Assembly: GCA_905199755.1 (NCBI GenBank)
Contig: CAJKHT010000036.1
Coordinates: forward strand, 1 to 27,780
Length of the DNA: 27,780 nucleotides
From: an uncultured Eubacteriales bacterium
Lineage (GTDB): Bacteria > Bacillota > Clostridia > UBA1381
Reading direction: 5' to 3'
Below the pieces are notes generated by a model. It ran no database searches. It was not told the DNA's origin and saw only the letters and a list, made by a program, of their open reading frames with translations. How positions within the stretch are numbered: position 1 is the first letter of the stretch; the number at the start of each line of letters is the position of its first letter. Shown piece by piece: positions 14,383 through 21,713 of this stretch. The translations under genes were made by a program, and so were the position numbers.

Positions 14383-14412
14383 CAAAACGAACGTTTCACC
14401 GCGTTCGTTTTG
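14383..14412 (+). terminator. Hairpin between regulator and kinase genes, possible attenuator
   Basis: An 11-bp perfect inverted repeat (14383-14393 and 14402-14412) is followed by T-rich TTTATTTT, directly before the kinase ribosome site. It resembles a leaky intrinsic terminator that would lower kinase relative to regulator expression, or a 3'-end stabilising hairpin. Confidence 0.5.
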
Positions 14413-14433
14413 TTTATTTTAAAGGAGATACAC

Positions 14434-16257
14434 ATGTTTAAAAGTATACGCTGGAAAATAACGCTGCTGTTTATTCTGACGGTAGCTGCTTCCGAAATTC
14501 TTATCGGTGCGGCGGGAATGATATTTACCTCACGCTATTTCCGCACCGATTTTAAAGACACAATCAATTCGGCGCTTTCATCGGGACTGCGCGCGCAGCT
14601 TAATACCGCTGCAAATTCGGTCACAATCCCGACTCCCGCCGCGGACGGCAGTCCGATAATAATGGAGGAGACCTCGTCAATCAATCTCGAGGGCATATGC
14701 GACACCATGAACAGCTACCTCGGCAGACTTGCCATGAGCGCATCGCGCACATATTCCGTTCTTGACGGAAAAAGCGCAAAGGTACTGTATTCCTCCGTAA
14801 GCGGTACGGAGGTTGTAATGACGCCCGTGCTTCAGGCGGCAATAAACGGTACCGAAAGCTTTGAAACGGGCATGATGGCAAAATACATGGATTATGCGCT
14901 GCCCCTCGGTTCACCTGGCAACACAAAGTTTATCGTCTACATACACGATACGAAAGCCGTTCAGAACAACGTTATGTACGGCATCGCCGTTATATGGCTG
15001 TACATTCTTGCGGCATCGGTTGTTATAGCGTTTATCATAGCAACGCTGCTGTCACGCTCGATTACAGTTCCGATACGCCGTCTCACGGTGCAGGCTAAAA
15101 AGCTTGCGGACGGCGACCTTAAAGCATTGCAGGAATCGAGCGCCGGGGACGAGCTGGGCGATCTGACAAATTCCCTTTTGTATCTTGCACATTCGCGCAA
15201 GGAGTCAAACGAAAAGGCAAAGGGCGAGCAGATTAAGGTCGAAACAATCCTGCAAAACATGAATGACGGCATACTTGCGTTCAATATGCAGGGAAATCTG
15301 ATACACGTAAACCCCGAGGCGCAGAAGCTGCTTAACAGAAAATATCTCGACGATATACGCTTTGACAGCTTTTTCAAGGAAATAAACGCAGGAATAACTC
15401 TGGGCGATTTGCTATACATGAAGCCGGACGGTTCGGTGGAGCGTGAAATAAAGCTTGACAATACGTATCTCAGAATGAATTTTGCAACGTTCAATACGGA
15501 AAACAAGGTCGGCGGCATAATCGTTATAATTCACGATATAACGCATCAGGAAAAGCTGGAGCAGTCGCGCCGCGACTTTGTGGCAGACGTATCGCATGAG
15601 CTGCGCACGCCGCTTACCACGATTAAATCGTATTCGGAAACGCTTTCGGACATGCCCAATGCGGACCGTGAGTTGCAGGTGCGTTTTCTTGACGTTATCG
15701 CCTCGGAGGCGGACAGAATGGCGCGCATTATAAGCGATTTACTCACGCTTTCCGAGCTTGACGAAAATCAGACGCTTTACAAGGTTCCCGAAACGATAGA
15801 CATAAGGAAAGCGCTTGAAACCATAGTCGAAAGAATGGGAATGACGGCAAAGAAAAAGCAGCAGACGCTCATATATCACCCGATTAACGAGGTGCCGCAA
15901 ATCTCGGGCGACCGTGACGGACTGGAGCGCGTTATAATAAACATTATATCGAATGCCGTAAAATACACTCCGACGGGCGGACGGATTGAGGTTTATTCTT
16001 CAAGGGTTTACAATGACATATGCATCAAGGTATCGGATAACGGAATAGGTATTCCCAAGGATAAGCTGCCGAATATATTCGACCGTTTCTACCGCGTTGA
16101 CAAGGCGCGTTCGCGCGATACGGGCGGTACGGGACTCGGACTTGCGATTGCCAAGCAGACGCTTGAATCGTGCTTTAACGGAAAAATCAAAATCAACAGC
16201 GAAATAAATAAAGGCACCGAGGTAACGATTACAATACCCGTGCCGGAGGGACAATAA
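14434..16257 (+). CDS. walK: WalK-like sensor histidine kinase
   Basis: The 607-residue membrane kinase has TM1 (about 9-31), an extracellular sensor region (about 35-178), TM2 (about 183-206), a HAMP linker (about 207-260), a PAS domain (about 268-372), a dimerisation domain with phospho-acceptor H388 in V-S-H-E-L-R-T-P-L, and a HATPase domain with N507, the D-N-G-I-G-I box (D535) and G-T-G-L-G-L. This order matches WalK/VicK. I start at ATG 14434 with AAAGGAGA 6 nt upstream, rather than the in-frame start at 14410. It should phosphorylate the regulator encoded upstream. The metallophosphoesterase gene begins 4 bp after the stop. Confidence 0.9.
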   Translation: MFKSIRWKITLLFILTVAASEILIGAAGMIFTSRYFRTDFKDTINSALSSGLRAQLNTAANSVTIPTPAADGSPIIMEETSSINLEGICDTMNSYLGRLAMSASRTYSVLDGKSAKVLYSSVSGTEVVMTPVLQAAINGTESFETGMMAKYMDYALPLGSPGNTKFIVYIHDTKAVQNNVMYGIAVIWLYILAASVVIAFIIATLLSRSITVPIRRLTVQAKKLADGDLKALQESSAGDELGDLTNSLLYLAHSRKESNEKAKGEQIKVETILQNMNDGILAFNMQGNLIHVNPEAQKLLNRKYLDDIRFDSFFKEINAGITLGDLLYMKPDGSVEREIKLDNTYLRMNFATFNTENKVGGIIVIIHDITHQEKLEQSRRDFVADVSHELRTPLTTIKSYSETLSDMPNADRELQVRFLDVIASEADRMARIISDLLTLSELDENQTLYKVPETIDIRKALETIVERMGMTAKKKQQTLIYHPINEVPQISGDRDGLERVIINIISNAVKYTPTGGRIEVYSSRVYNDICIKVSDNGIGIPKDKLPNIFDRFYRVDKARSRDTGGTGLGLAIAKQTLESCFNGKIKINSEINKGTEVTITIPVPEGQ

Positions 16258-16261
16258 TATA

Positions 16262-17458
16262 ATGCTTTCACTTGCGGTTCTGCCGTTTTATCTGGCAATA
16301 AACATCTATATAATACGGCGGTTTTTCTGCTGGCTGGAATCCTGCCACAGGATTTTCAGGCTTAAAAGACTTAAAATCAGTCTGGGAATTGTGTACACGC
16401 TCCTTGCGTTCGCACTGGCGATTGCGTTTTTCATGCCGCCGGCATCGGAGCCGCGCAGAATTGTGCAGCTTATATCGAATTACTGGCTCGGCGTGTTTTT
16501 GTACACGGTACTCACCGTTTTATTGGGGCATCTTTTGTCGGTGCTTTTAAGACATGTTTTCAGGGTGCTTGACATAGATTTCTTCAAACGCCGCCGAAAT
16601 CATATAATAAGCGGTATTCTCACGCTTTCGGTTATTGCGGGTGTAAGTACATACGGAATATATCATGCCCAAGACATAAAGCTTAACGAATACAGCGTTG
16701 ATATCGCAAAAGAGGTAAACGGCACAAAATCATTAAAGGTCGTGCTTATTGCGGATTTGCATTTAGGCTTCAGCATCGGCGAAAAGCATATACGGAAAAC
16801 CGTTGACATGATAAATACGCAAAACCCCGATATAGTGTGCATTGCCGGCGATATTTACGACAATGATTTCAATGCGGTCAAAAATCCCGATAAAATCGCC
16901 GAAACGCTGAGCGAGATTAAAAGCACCTACGGCACATACGCATGCTGGGGAAATCATGATGTGGACGAAAAAATTCTTGCAGGCTTTACATTCGGGGTGC
17001 GAGGTGCAAAAAGCCATAATGCGAATATGGCGGAGTTTTTTAAAAAAGCGAATATCACGCTTCTGGAGGACGAAACAAAGCTTATAGACAATAAATTTTA
17101 TGTTTCGGGGCGCATAGACGAAAAAAAGCCTGCAACACCGAATAACGAAAGAAAAACCCCCTATGAGCTGCTTTCGGGACTTGACAAGACAAAGCCCGTG
17201 ATAGTCATTTATCATGAACCGGACGAGCTTAAAGAGCTTTCCGATGCCGGCTGTGACCTGCTTTTATGCGGACATACGCACAACGGTCAGCTGTTCCCGG
17301 GAAACCTCACAATAAAGCTGTTTTGGGAAAATGCGGCAGGGTATCTCAAAAAGGGGAATATGCATAATATAGTAACCTCCGGCGTGGGAGTGTGGGGGCC
17401 GTTTATGAGAGTCGGCACCGATGCGGAGGTAGTGTCGGTTAATGTAAGCTTTAAATAA
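16262..17458 (+). CDS. Membrane-anchored metallophosphoesterase
   Basis: The 398-residue protein has four hydrophobic segments in its N-terminal third (about 2-20, 40-58, 75-97, 115-133). The calcineurin-like phosphoesterase domain (about 158-398) is complete: D165-x-H167, G-D197-I-Y-D, G-N231-H232-D, H318-E-P-D and G-H338-T-H340-N-G-Q. The fold and topology resemble the YkuE/YaeI group, some members of which act on membrane-associated phosphoester substrates. Its place directly behind a WalRK-like system suggests an envelope role, but the substrate is unknown. Ribosome site GGAGGG lies about 11 nt upstream, overlapping the kinase end. Confidence 0.87.
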   Translation: MLSLAVLPFYLAINIYIIRRFFCWLESCHRIFRLKRLKISLGIVYTLLAFALAIAFFMPPASEPRRIVQLISNYWLGVFLYTVLTVLLGHLLSVLLRHVFRVLDIDFFKRRRNHIISGILTLSVIAGVSTYGIYHAQDIKLNEYSVDIAKEVNGTKSLKVVLIADLHLGFSIGEKHIRKTVDMINTQNPDIVCIAGDIYDNDFNAVKNPDKIAETLSEIKSTYGTYACWGNHDVDEKILAGFTFGVRGAKSHNANMAEFFKKANITLLEDETKLIDNKFYVSGRIDEKKPATPNNERKTPYELLSGLDKTKPVIVIYHEPDELKELSDAGCDLLLCGHTHNGQLFPGNLTIKLFWENAAGYLKKGNMHNIVTSGVGVWGPFMRVGTDAEVVSVNVSFK

Positions 17459-17467
17459 AACAAGCGC

Positions 17468-17504
17468 GGCAGCTGTCTTTATAAAAAGGACGGCTGCCTT
17501 TTTT
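17468..17504 (+). terminator. Intrinsic terminator of the two-component operon
   Basis: GGCAGC (17468-17473) pairs with GCTGCC (17493-17498), and the stem continues through a G-U pair and GTC/GAC. Six T follow. Confidence 0.85.
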
Positions 17505-17537
17505 GATATGCGGAATGTCAAAAAATAAAATTTACCC

Positions 17538-17571
17538 TTGACAAAACAGGTAATATCGGTTAATGTATAAT
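17538..17571 (+). promoter_or_regulatory. Probable promoter of the 17606-18733 gene pair
   Basis: A perfect TTGACA lies at 17538-17543. At 17-bp spacing the -10 would be TAATGT (17561-17566); a better TATAAT (17566-17571) is 22 bp away, so the -10 used is unclear. Confidence 0.45.
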
Positions 17572-17605
17572 TATATCAGTATACCGTACCGGGGGTTTGT
17601 TTGCT

Positions 17606-17887
17606 ATGTTTGATGTTATCGTATTTTCGCAGCGTGAGCTTATATGCGCTTTAAAGGAAGGCGTGCGCTCCGTTGGACTGTGCGATAATTCGTTCGTTCT
17701 GCCTGCGGCGGAGGGTGTGCGCTACACGGCGATAGGAAATGTATCGGCACGGATAAAATGCACGGCGGCGGACGCGGCAGAGGCAGGAATTGAATTTGAC
17801 GGATTTTTGCCGAAGTTCGGAAAGCGGAGCATTAAAAAGCGGTATATATCATCGGGACTCGGCGGCTACGGTACGGAGCTTATTTGA
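17606..17887 (+). CDS. Small hypothetical protein
   Basis: The 93-residue soluble protein has no signal peptide or clear membrane segment and I do not recognise it. It begins M-F-D-V-I-V-F-S-Q-R-E-L, continues with G-V-R-S-V-G-L-C-D-N-S-F-V-L-P and ends with a basic stretch (K-F-G-K-R-S-I-K-K-R) and a glycine-rich tail. The start at ATG 17606 has GGGGG 10 nt upstream; an in-frame TTG at 17597 is too close to that site. The next gene follows after 15 bp, so the two are probably co-transcribed. Confidence 0.68.
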   Translation: MFDVIVFSQRELICALKEGVRSVGLCDNSFVLPAAEGVRYTAIGNVSARIKCTAADAAEAGIEFDGFLPKFGKRSIKKRYISSGLGGYGTELI

Positions 17888-17902
17888 TTACGAGGTTTTT
17901 TT

Positions 17903-18733
17903 ATGGACGCACTGCATACAGACTGGACTTTGCCCTGCGGCGGCAGGAAAGAGGATTTTAACCTCCTTACCATGGTTATTTCGGCACTTAAATGGCGCGA
18001 GCTTAACGGGAGAATAAGTCTCGTGACCGACTGTGACGGTGCGGATTTTTACAATAAAACAGGTCTTTGCCGCATATGGGACGGCGGCATTTTTGATATT
18101 CTTAAAAATATTCCCGAAAGCATAAATCCAAATATATTCTGGGCGGCAGGAAAAATTTTTGCCGTAAAACCGCAAAAAGCGCCGATAGCCGTGCTTGACA
18201 CGGATTTTATTGTATGGAAAAAGCTTGATTTCGATAAAATAAACGATTTGGCGGTCATACATCGTGAGGAGCTTTCTCCCGATGTGTACCCGTCACCCGA
18301 ATATTTTAAGATGAAAAGCGGCCGCTGTACCGCAGAGGAAGAATATCTGAAAGCAAATCCGTGCAACACGGCATTTTACGTTATTAAAAACAATGATTTT
18401 ATAAAGCATTACACCGATGAGGCAATACGTTTTATGGAAAACTGCGCAGATACAGAGGACAATCTGCGCTGCATGCTTTATGCGGAGCAGCGCATGTTTG
18501 CAATCTGCGCCGCACGCATGCGGCTTGACATAACGGAGTTTTCAACCCTTGATGCGCTTTTTAACAAAAACGACACCTTTACCCACACATGGGGAATGAA
18601 ACGCGCAATGCGTGAGGACAGCGCATTAAGGAAGGCTTACTGCCGCCGCTGTGCAGACAGAATTGTGCGTGATTTTCCGCAGATTGTTCCCGTTTTAAAA
18701 AATATTGAAGTTATTTCGGAGTATTTTGCATAA
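17903..18733 (+). CDS. Putative glycosyltransferase-like protein (DUF6734-like)
   Basis: The 276-residue cytoplasmic protein has a Rossmann-type start (R-I-S-L-V-T-D-C-D-G-A-D-F) and a strand ending in V-L-D-T-D-F-I-V-W (about 97-105). The latter is a DxD motif like those that bind metal and nucleotide-sugar in GT-A glycosyltransferases. A later N-T-A-F-Y-V-I segment and a helical C-terminus fit the same group. The donor and acceptor cannot be inferred. Ribosome site GAGG lies 8 nt upstream of the ATG. The arsR promoter starts at the base after its stop codon. Confidence 0.55.
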   Translation: MDALHTDWTLPCGGRKEDFNLLTMVISALKWRELNGRISLVTDCDGADFYNKTGLCRIWDGGIFDILKNIPESINPNIFWAAGKIFAVKPQKAPIAVLDTDFIVWKKLDFDKINDLAVIHREELSPDVYPSPEYFKMKSGRCTAEEEYLKANPCNTAFYVIKNNDFIKHYTDEAIRFMENCADTEDNLRCMLYAEQRMFAICAARMRLDITEFSTLDALFNKNDTFTHTWGMKRAMREDSALRKAYCRRCADRIVRDFPQIVPVLKNIEVISEYFA

Positions 18734-18762
18734 TTGACAAACCGTAATGAAAATAGTATAAT
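18734..18762 (+). promoter_or_regulatory. Promoter of the ArsR-family regulator
   Basis: TTGACA (18734-18739) and TATAAT (18757-18762) with a 17-bp spacer form a full-consensus promoter, so strong expression would need repression. Confidence 0.8.
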
Positions 18763-18810
18763 ATAGGCAGTAATTATTATGCCGATGTGCCGATAACATG
18801 TCGGGACACG

Positions 18811-18820
18811 GTGTATACAC
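18811..18820 (+). promoter_or_regulatory. Palindrome in the arsR leader, possible operator
   Basis: GTGTATACAC is a perfect 10-bp palindrome between the promoter and the arsR start. It lies downstream of the usual operator position, so autoregulation through it is only a suggestion. Confidence 0.3.
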
Positions 18821-18843
18821 ATACGGCGGAACGGAGGATTAAT

Positions 18844-19197
18844 ATGGAAGAAGAAGTCCGCTGCGAGCATTGCAGATACAATCCGCAGATAGTTGAACAA
18901 TTGAAAAATGACATACCGAGCGATGATATAATTTCACGGCTGTCGGACGTTTTTAAGATTTTCGGTGACAGCACGCGTATAAGAATTTTATGGGCGCTGT
19001 TCGATAAGGAGCTGTGCGTATTTGATATTTCCGAGGCGCTTGACATGAGCCAGTCGGCAATCAGCCACCAGCTGCGCACGTTAAAGCAGGCACGTCTTGT
19101 AAAGTCGCGCCGCAACGGAAAAAACACATTTTACTCGCTTGATGACGAGCATGTAAAAAGAATAATAGAACAGGTATTAATCCACATAAATGAGTAA
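18844..19197 (+). CDS. ArsR/SmtB-family metal-sensing repressor (CadC/SmtB-like)
   Basis: The 117-residue winged-helix protein has its recognition helix in M-S-Q-S-A-I-S-H-Q-L-R-T-L. Two sensing sites can be proposed. The C-terminal helix has D-E-H, a second H 11 residues later and E three further on, exactly the spacing of the SmtB alpha-5 zinc site (D104, H106, H117, E120). The N-terminus has C-E-H-C, and the alpha-3 helix E-L-C-V-F-D, where CadC has E-L-C-V-C-D, so a CadC-type thiolate site is present but short of one Cys. ATG 18844 has GGAGG 8 nt upstream. No metal exporter gene is adjacent; an inverted-repeat element begins right at the stop codon. Confidence 0.88.
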   Translation: MEEEVRCEHCRYNPQIVEQLKNDIPSDDIISRLSDVFKIFGDSTRIRILWALFDKELCVFDISEALDMSQSAISHQLRTLKQARLVKSRRNGKNTFYSLDDEHVKRIIEQVLIHINE

Positions 19198-19543
19198 CAC
19201 GAAAAATAAGCGGCGCATCTCATCTTTGAAATGCACCTTGAAGTATAAGCATACGTCGGCGGTACATTTCAAAGCGACCTGCTTGCTTCTTTTCCGTGTT
19301 AATGTACAAGCACCGCATCTCATCTTTGAAACACACCTTGAAGTATAAGCATACATCGGCGGCACATTTCAAAGCGACCTGCTTGCTTCCTTTTCGTGTT
19401 AATGTACAAGCACCGCATCTCATCTTTGAAACACACCTTGAAGTATAAACATACATCAGGCACATTTCAAAGCGACCTGCTTGCTTCTTTTCCGCGTTAA
19501 TGTACAAGCGTAAATCGGGAAAGCAATCCGCTTATTTTTCATG
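19198..19543. mobile_element. Inverted-repeat-bounded element carrying tandem repeats
   Basis: A 16-bp inverted repeat with one mismatch (19198-19213 and 19528-19543; the 13-bp core GAAAAATAAGCGG is perfect) bounds 346 bp that contain no credible gene. The left end begins at the base after the ArsR stop codon. A TA lies close to both ends but is offset by one base on the left, so a target duplication is not proven. The form fits a MITE or similar non-autonomous element. Confidence 0.5.
19214..19510. repeat. Three ~100-bp tandem repeats with a conserved hairpin
   Basis: Units start at 19214, 19314 and 19414, with periods of 100, 100 and about 97 bp (unit 3 lacks 3 bp). Each holds an inverted repeat around 31-32 bp of loop; in unit 1 CTTTGAAATG (19224-19233) pairs perfectly with CATTTCAAAG (19265-19274). 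In units 2 and 3 two bases on one side changed, but on the minus strand the stem still forms through G-U pairs. A period of 100 cannot preserve a reading frame, so the open frames seen across it are incidental. Confidence 0.85.
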
Positions 19544-19581
19544 TAGGATAATACTTTTTTAAGGAGAGTAACGAAAACATT

Positions 19582-20112
19582 ATGCTGCATATAATAAAAC
19601 ATTTCCGCACAATTACAAAGCATCGCCACAAGGTCATAGCGCACTGCATGAAATGCGGAATTTTTTTTCAGGGACTGCGGCATGATTTATCAAAATACAG
19701 TCCGGTCGAGTTTTTTGAGGGCGCACGGTTTTATGCCGGCACGAAAAGTCCGTCCGAGAATGCAAGAGCCGAAACGGGATATTCAAAAGCATGGATGCAC
19801 CATAAAGGCAGAAACAAGCATCATTTTGAATACTGGACGGATTACAGTCCCCAAACAAAAAAACTCGAGCCGGTGAAAATGCCGCTTAATTACGTCAAGG
19901 AAATGTTCTGCGACAGAGTGGCGGCAGGCAAGATATATCAGGGTAAAAATTACACGGACAACAATCCGATAGATTATTTCAAAAGAGGGAACGCAAAAAC
20001 GGCAATGCATCCCGAGACGGCGGCACTGCTTGAAAGCTGGCTTGTGATGCTGCGTGACGAGGGCGAGGAAAAAACCTTTGCTCACATAAAACGGCTAAAA
20101 AAGCTGCCGTAA
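19582..20112 (+). CDS. DUF5662-like protein
   Basis: The 176-residue soluble protein is rich in His, Lys and aromatic residues. It has an N-terminal basic helix with H-x-C-M-K-C-G, then G-L-x-H-D-L-S-K-Y-S-P-V-E-F, W-M-H-H-K-G-R-N-K-H-H-F-E-Y-W and M-F-C-D-R-V-A-A-G. The repeated His/Asp motifs look like an HD-type metal-binding helical bundle and match my memory of the Firmicutes DUF5662 family, whose function is not established. AAGGAG lies about 14 nt upstream of the ATG, a long spacing, but no better start is visible. The cardiolipin synthase gene follows after 24 bp. Confidence 0.75.
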   Translation: MLHIIKHFRTITKHRHKVIAHCMKCGIFFQGLRHDLSKYSPVEFFEGARFYAGTKSPSENARAETGYSKAWMHHKGRNKHHFEYWTDYSPQTKKLEPVKMPLNYVKEMFCDRVAAGKIYQGKNYTDNNPIDYFKRGNAKTAMHPETAALLESWLVMLRDEGEEKTFAHIKRLKKLP

Positions 20113-20136
20113 TTGCAAAAGGGAGAGGGAGCCTTA

Positions 20137-21669
20137 ATGAACAAAATTTTAAGACTGATTTATTCCAACAAATTTTTTGCATTTTTCATGCTTCTGCTTC
20201 AGCTTCTGACGCTGGCGGCAGGGTATGTATGGTTAAGTGAATATAATGTAATTCTTTTCGGCGCAACCTCGATTTTGAGTGCAGTTCTGGTTGTGGTGGA
20301 GGTAAACCGTGACGAGGAGCCGCTTTTCAAGCTCACATGGGTGATACTTATTGCGATTATTCCCGTTTTCGGAGTATTGCTGTATATATATCTGCACATG
20401 GATTTTCTCAAATACGACATTGCAAACGCACAGGAAAAGGTGCAGTCACTGATTGCACCGCACATAAAAAATGATGAAGAGCTTATAAACGAAGTACGTG
20501 CGCGCGATGCCGGCGAGGCGGGATTTTTAAAATATCTTTCCAAACGCGGCGGAGCGGCGGCATACAGGAATACATCGGTAAAATATTATCCCCTGGGAGA
20601 TTACATCTTCACGGATATGCTTGCCGAGCTTGAAAAAGCGGAAAAATTTATATTTCTCGAATTTTTTATAATAAATCAGAGCGGAAGATTCTGGCCCGAG
20701 ATTTTAAGCATTTTAAAGCGCAAGGTCAAAGAGGGCGTTGAGGTAAGAATGCTCTATGACGGTATGGGCTGTATGTCCACACTGCCGCGCGGATACTGCG
20801 AAACAATGCAGGCGGCAGGGATAAAATGCAGAGTGTTTTCGCCTATTCAGCCGCTTTTATCCACGTATCAGAATAACCGCGACCACAGAAAAATACTTGT
20901 TATCGACGGAAAAACCGCATTCAGCGGCGGTATAAATCTCGCCGATGAATATGCGAATTTTATAAAGCGTTTCGGACATTGGAAGGATAACGGAATAAAG
21001 CTCACGGGCGAGGCGGCGGAGGGCTTTACCGCGCTTTTCCTTGAAATGTGGAATATAAGCACGGAGCATTATGATGATGAGGCAAAAAAATACGTGTTTA
21101 CCCATACCGCTGCCGAGTCGGAGGGGATTGTGGTGCCGTACGGCGACAGTCCGCTTGACAAGGAATATGTCGGCAAGCAGGTTTATCTGTATATGATAAA
21201 CACGGCGAATGACTACTGCCATATAATGACACCGTACCTCGTTCTGGATAACGAGCTTTACGAATCTTTAAAATTTGCGGTCGGCAGAGGTGTGGACGTA
21301 AAGATAATTATGCCGCATATCCCCGACAAAAAAGCGGCATTCTGGCTGGCAAGAACGTATTATCCCGAGCTGATTGCGGCAGGGGTTCAGATTTACGAAT
21401 ACGCTCCGGGCTTTGTACATTCAAAAACGGTTGTGAGTGATGACAGACGCGCCGTTGTGGGTACAATTAATTTCGATTTCAGAAGTCTGTATCTGCATTA
21501 CGAATGTGCCGCCTATATGTCAGACGTTCCGGCAATACTCGATATAGAGCATGATTACAGCGAAACAATCAATTCTTGTATTCGCATTACCCTTGCGGAA
21601 TACAAGAAATTTCCGCTTTATACAAAGCTTATAGGTAAGCTTATGCGTATTGTTGCACCGTTGATTTAA
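20137..21669 (+). CDS. cls: Cardiolipin synthase
   Basis: The 510-residue phospholipase-D-superfamily membrane enzyme joins two phosphatidylglycerol molecules into cardiolipin. It has two N-terminal TM helices (about 12-32 and 38-56), a third (about 66-87), and two complete HKD motifs: H250-R-K252 with D257, and H428-S-K430 with D435, each followed by the conserved G-G-I-N or G-T-I-N-F-D segment. Full length for ClsA-type enzymes. ATG 20137 is preceded by GGGAGAGGGAG; the TTG at 20113 is in frame but lies at the end of the previous gene without its own site. A strong terminator follows. Confidence 0.93.
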   Translation: MNKILRLIYSNKFFAFFMLLLQLLTLAAGYVWLSEYNVILFGATSILSAVLVVVEVNRDEEPLFKLTWVILIAIIPVFGVLLYIYLHMDFLKYDIANAQEKVQSLIAPHIKNDEELINEVRARDAGEAGFLKYLSKRGGAAAYRNTSVKYYPLGDYIFTDMLAELEKAEKFIFLEFFIINQSGRFWPEILSILKRKVKEGVEVRMLYDGMGCMSTLPRGYCETMQAAGIKCRVFSPIQPLLSTYQNNRDHRKILVIDGKTAFSGGINLADEYANFIKRFGHWKDNGIKLTGEAAEGFTALFLEMWNISTEHYDDEAKKYVFTHTAAESEGIVVPYGDSPLDKEYVGKQVYLYMINTANDYCHIMTPYLVLDNELYESLKFAVGRGVDVKIIMPHIPDKKAAFWLARTYYPELIAAGVQIYEYAPGFVHSKTVVSDDRRAVVGTINFDFRSLYLHYECAAYMSDVPAILDIEHDYSETINSCIRITLAEYKKFPLYTKLIGKLMRIVAPLI

Positions 21670-21679
21670 GTACAAAAAA

Positions 21680-21707
21680 ACGCACCTTTTGAGGGTGCGT
21701 TTTTTTT
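21680..21707. terminator. Bidirectional intrinsic terminator between cls and the GH31 gene
   Basis: ACGCACC (21680-21686) and GGTGCGT (21694-21700) form a 7-bp stem, followed by a run of T on the plus strand and preceded by seven A. It serves both convergent genes. Confidence 0.9.
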
Positions 21708-21713
21708 GTGCCG

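Noticed and set aside
19198..19543. CRISPR array
   Set aside because: The repeats are ~100 bp and contiguous, with no short repeat/unique spacer pattern and no cas genes.
19177..19683. Three overlapping minus-strand frames with repeated Lys/Gln/Arg-rich peptides
   Set aside because: They arise from the 100-bp repeats, whose period is not a multiple of three, so each unit is read in a different frame.
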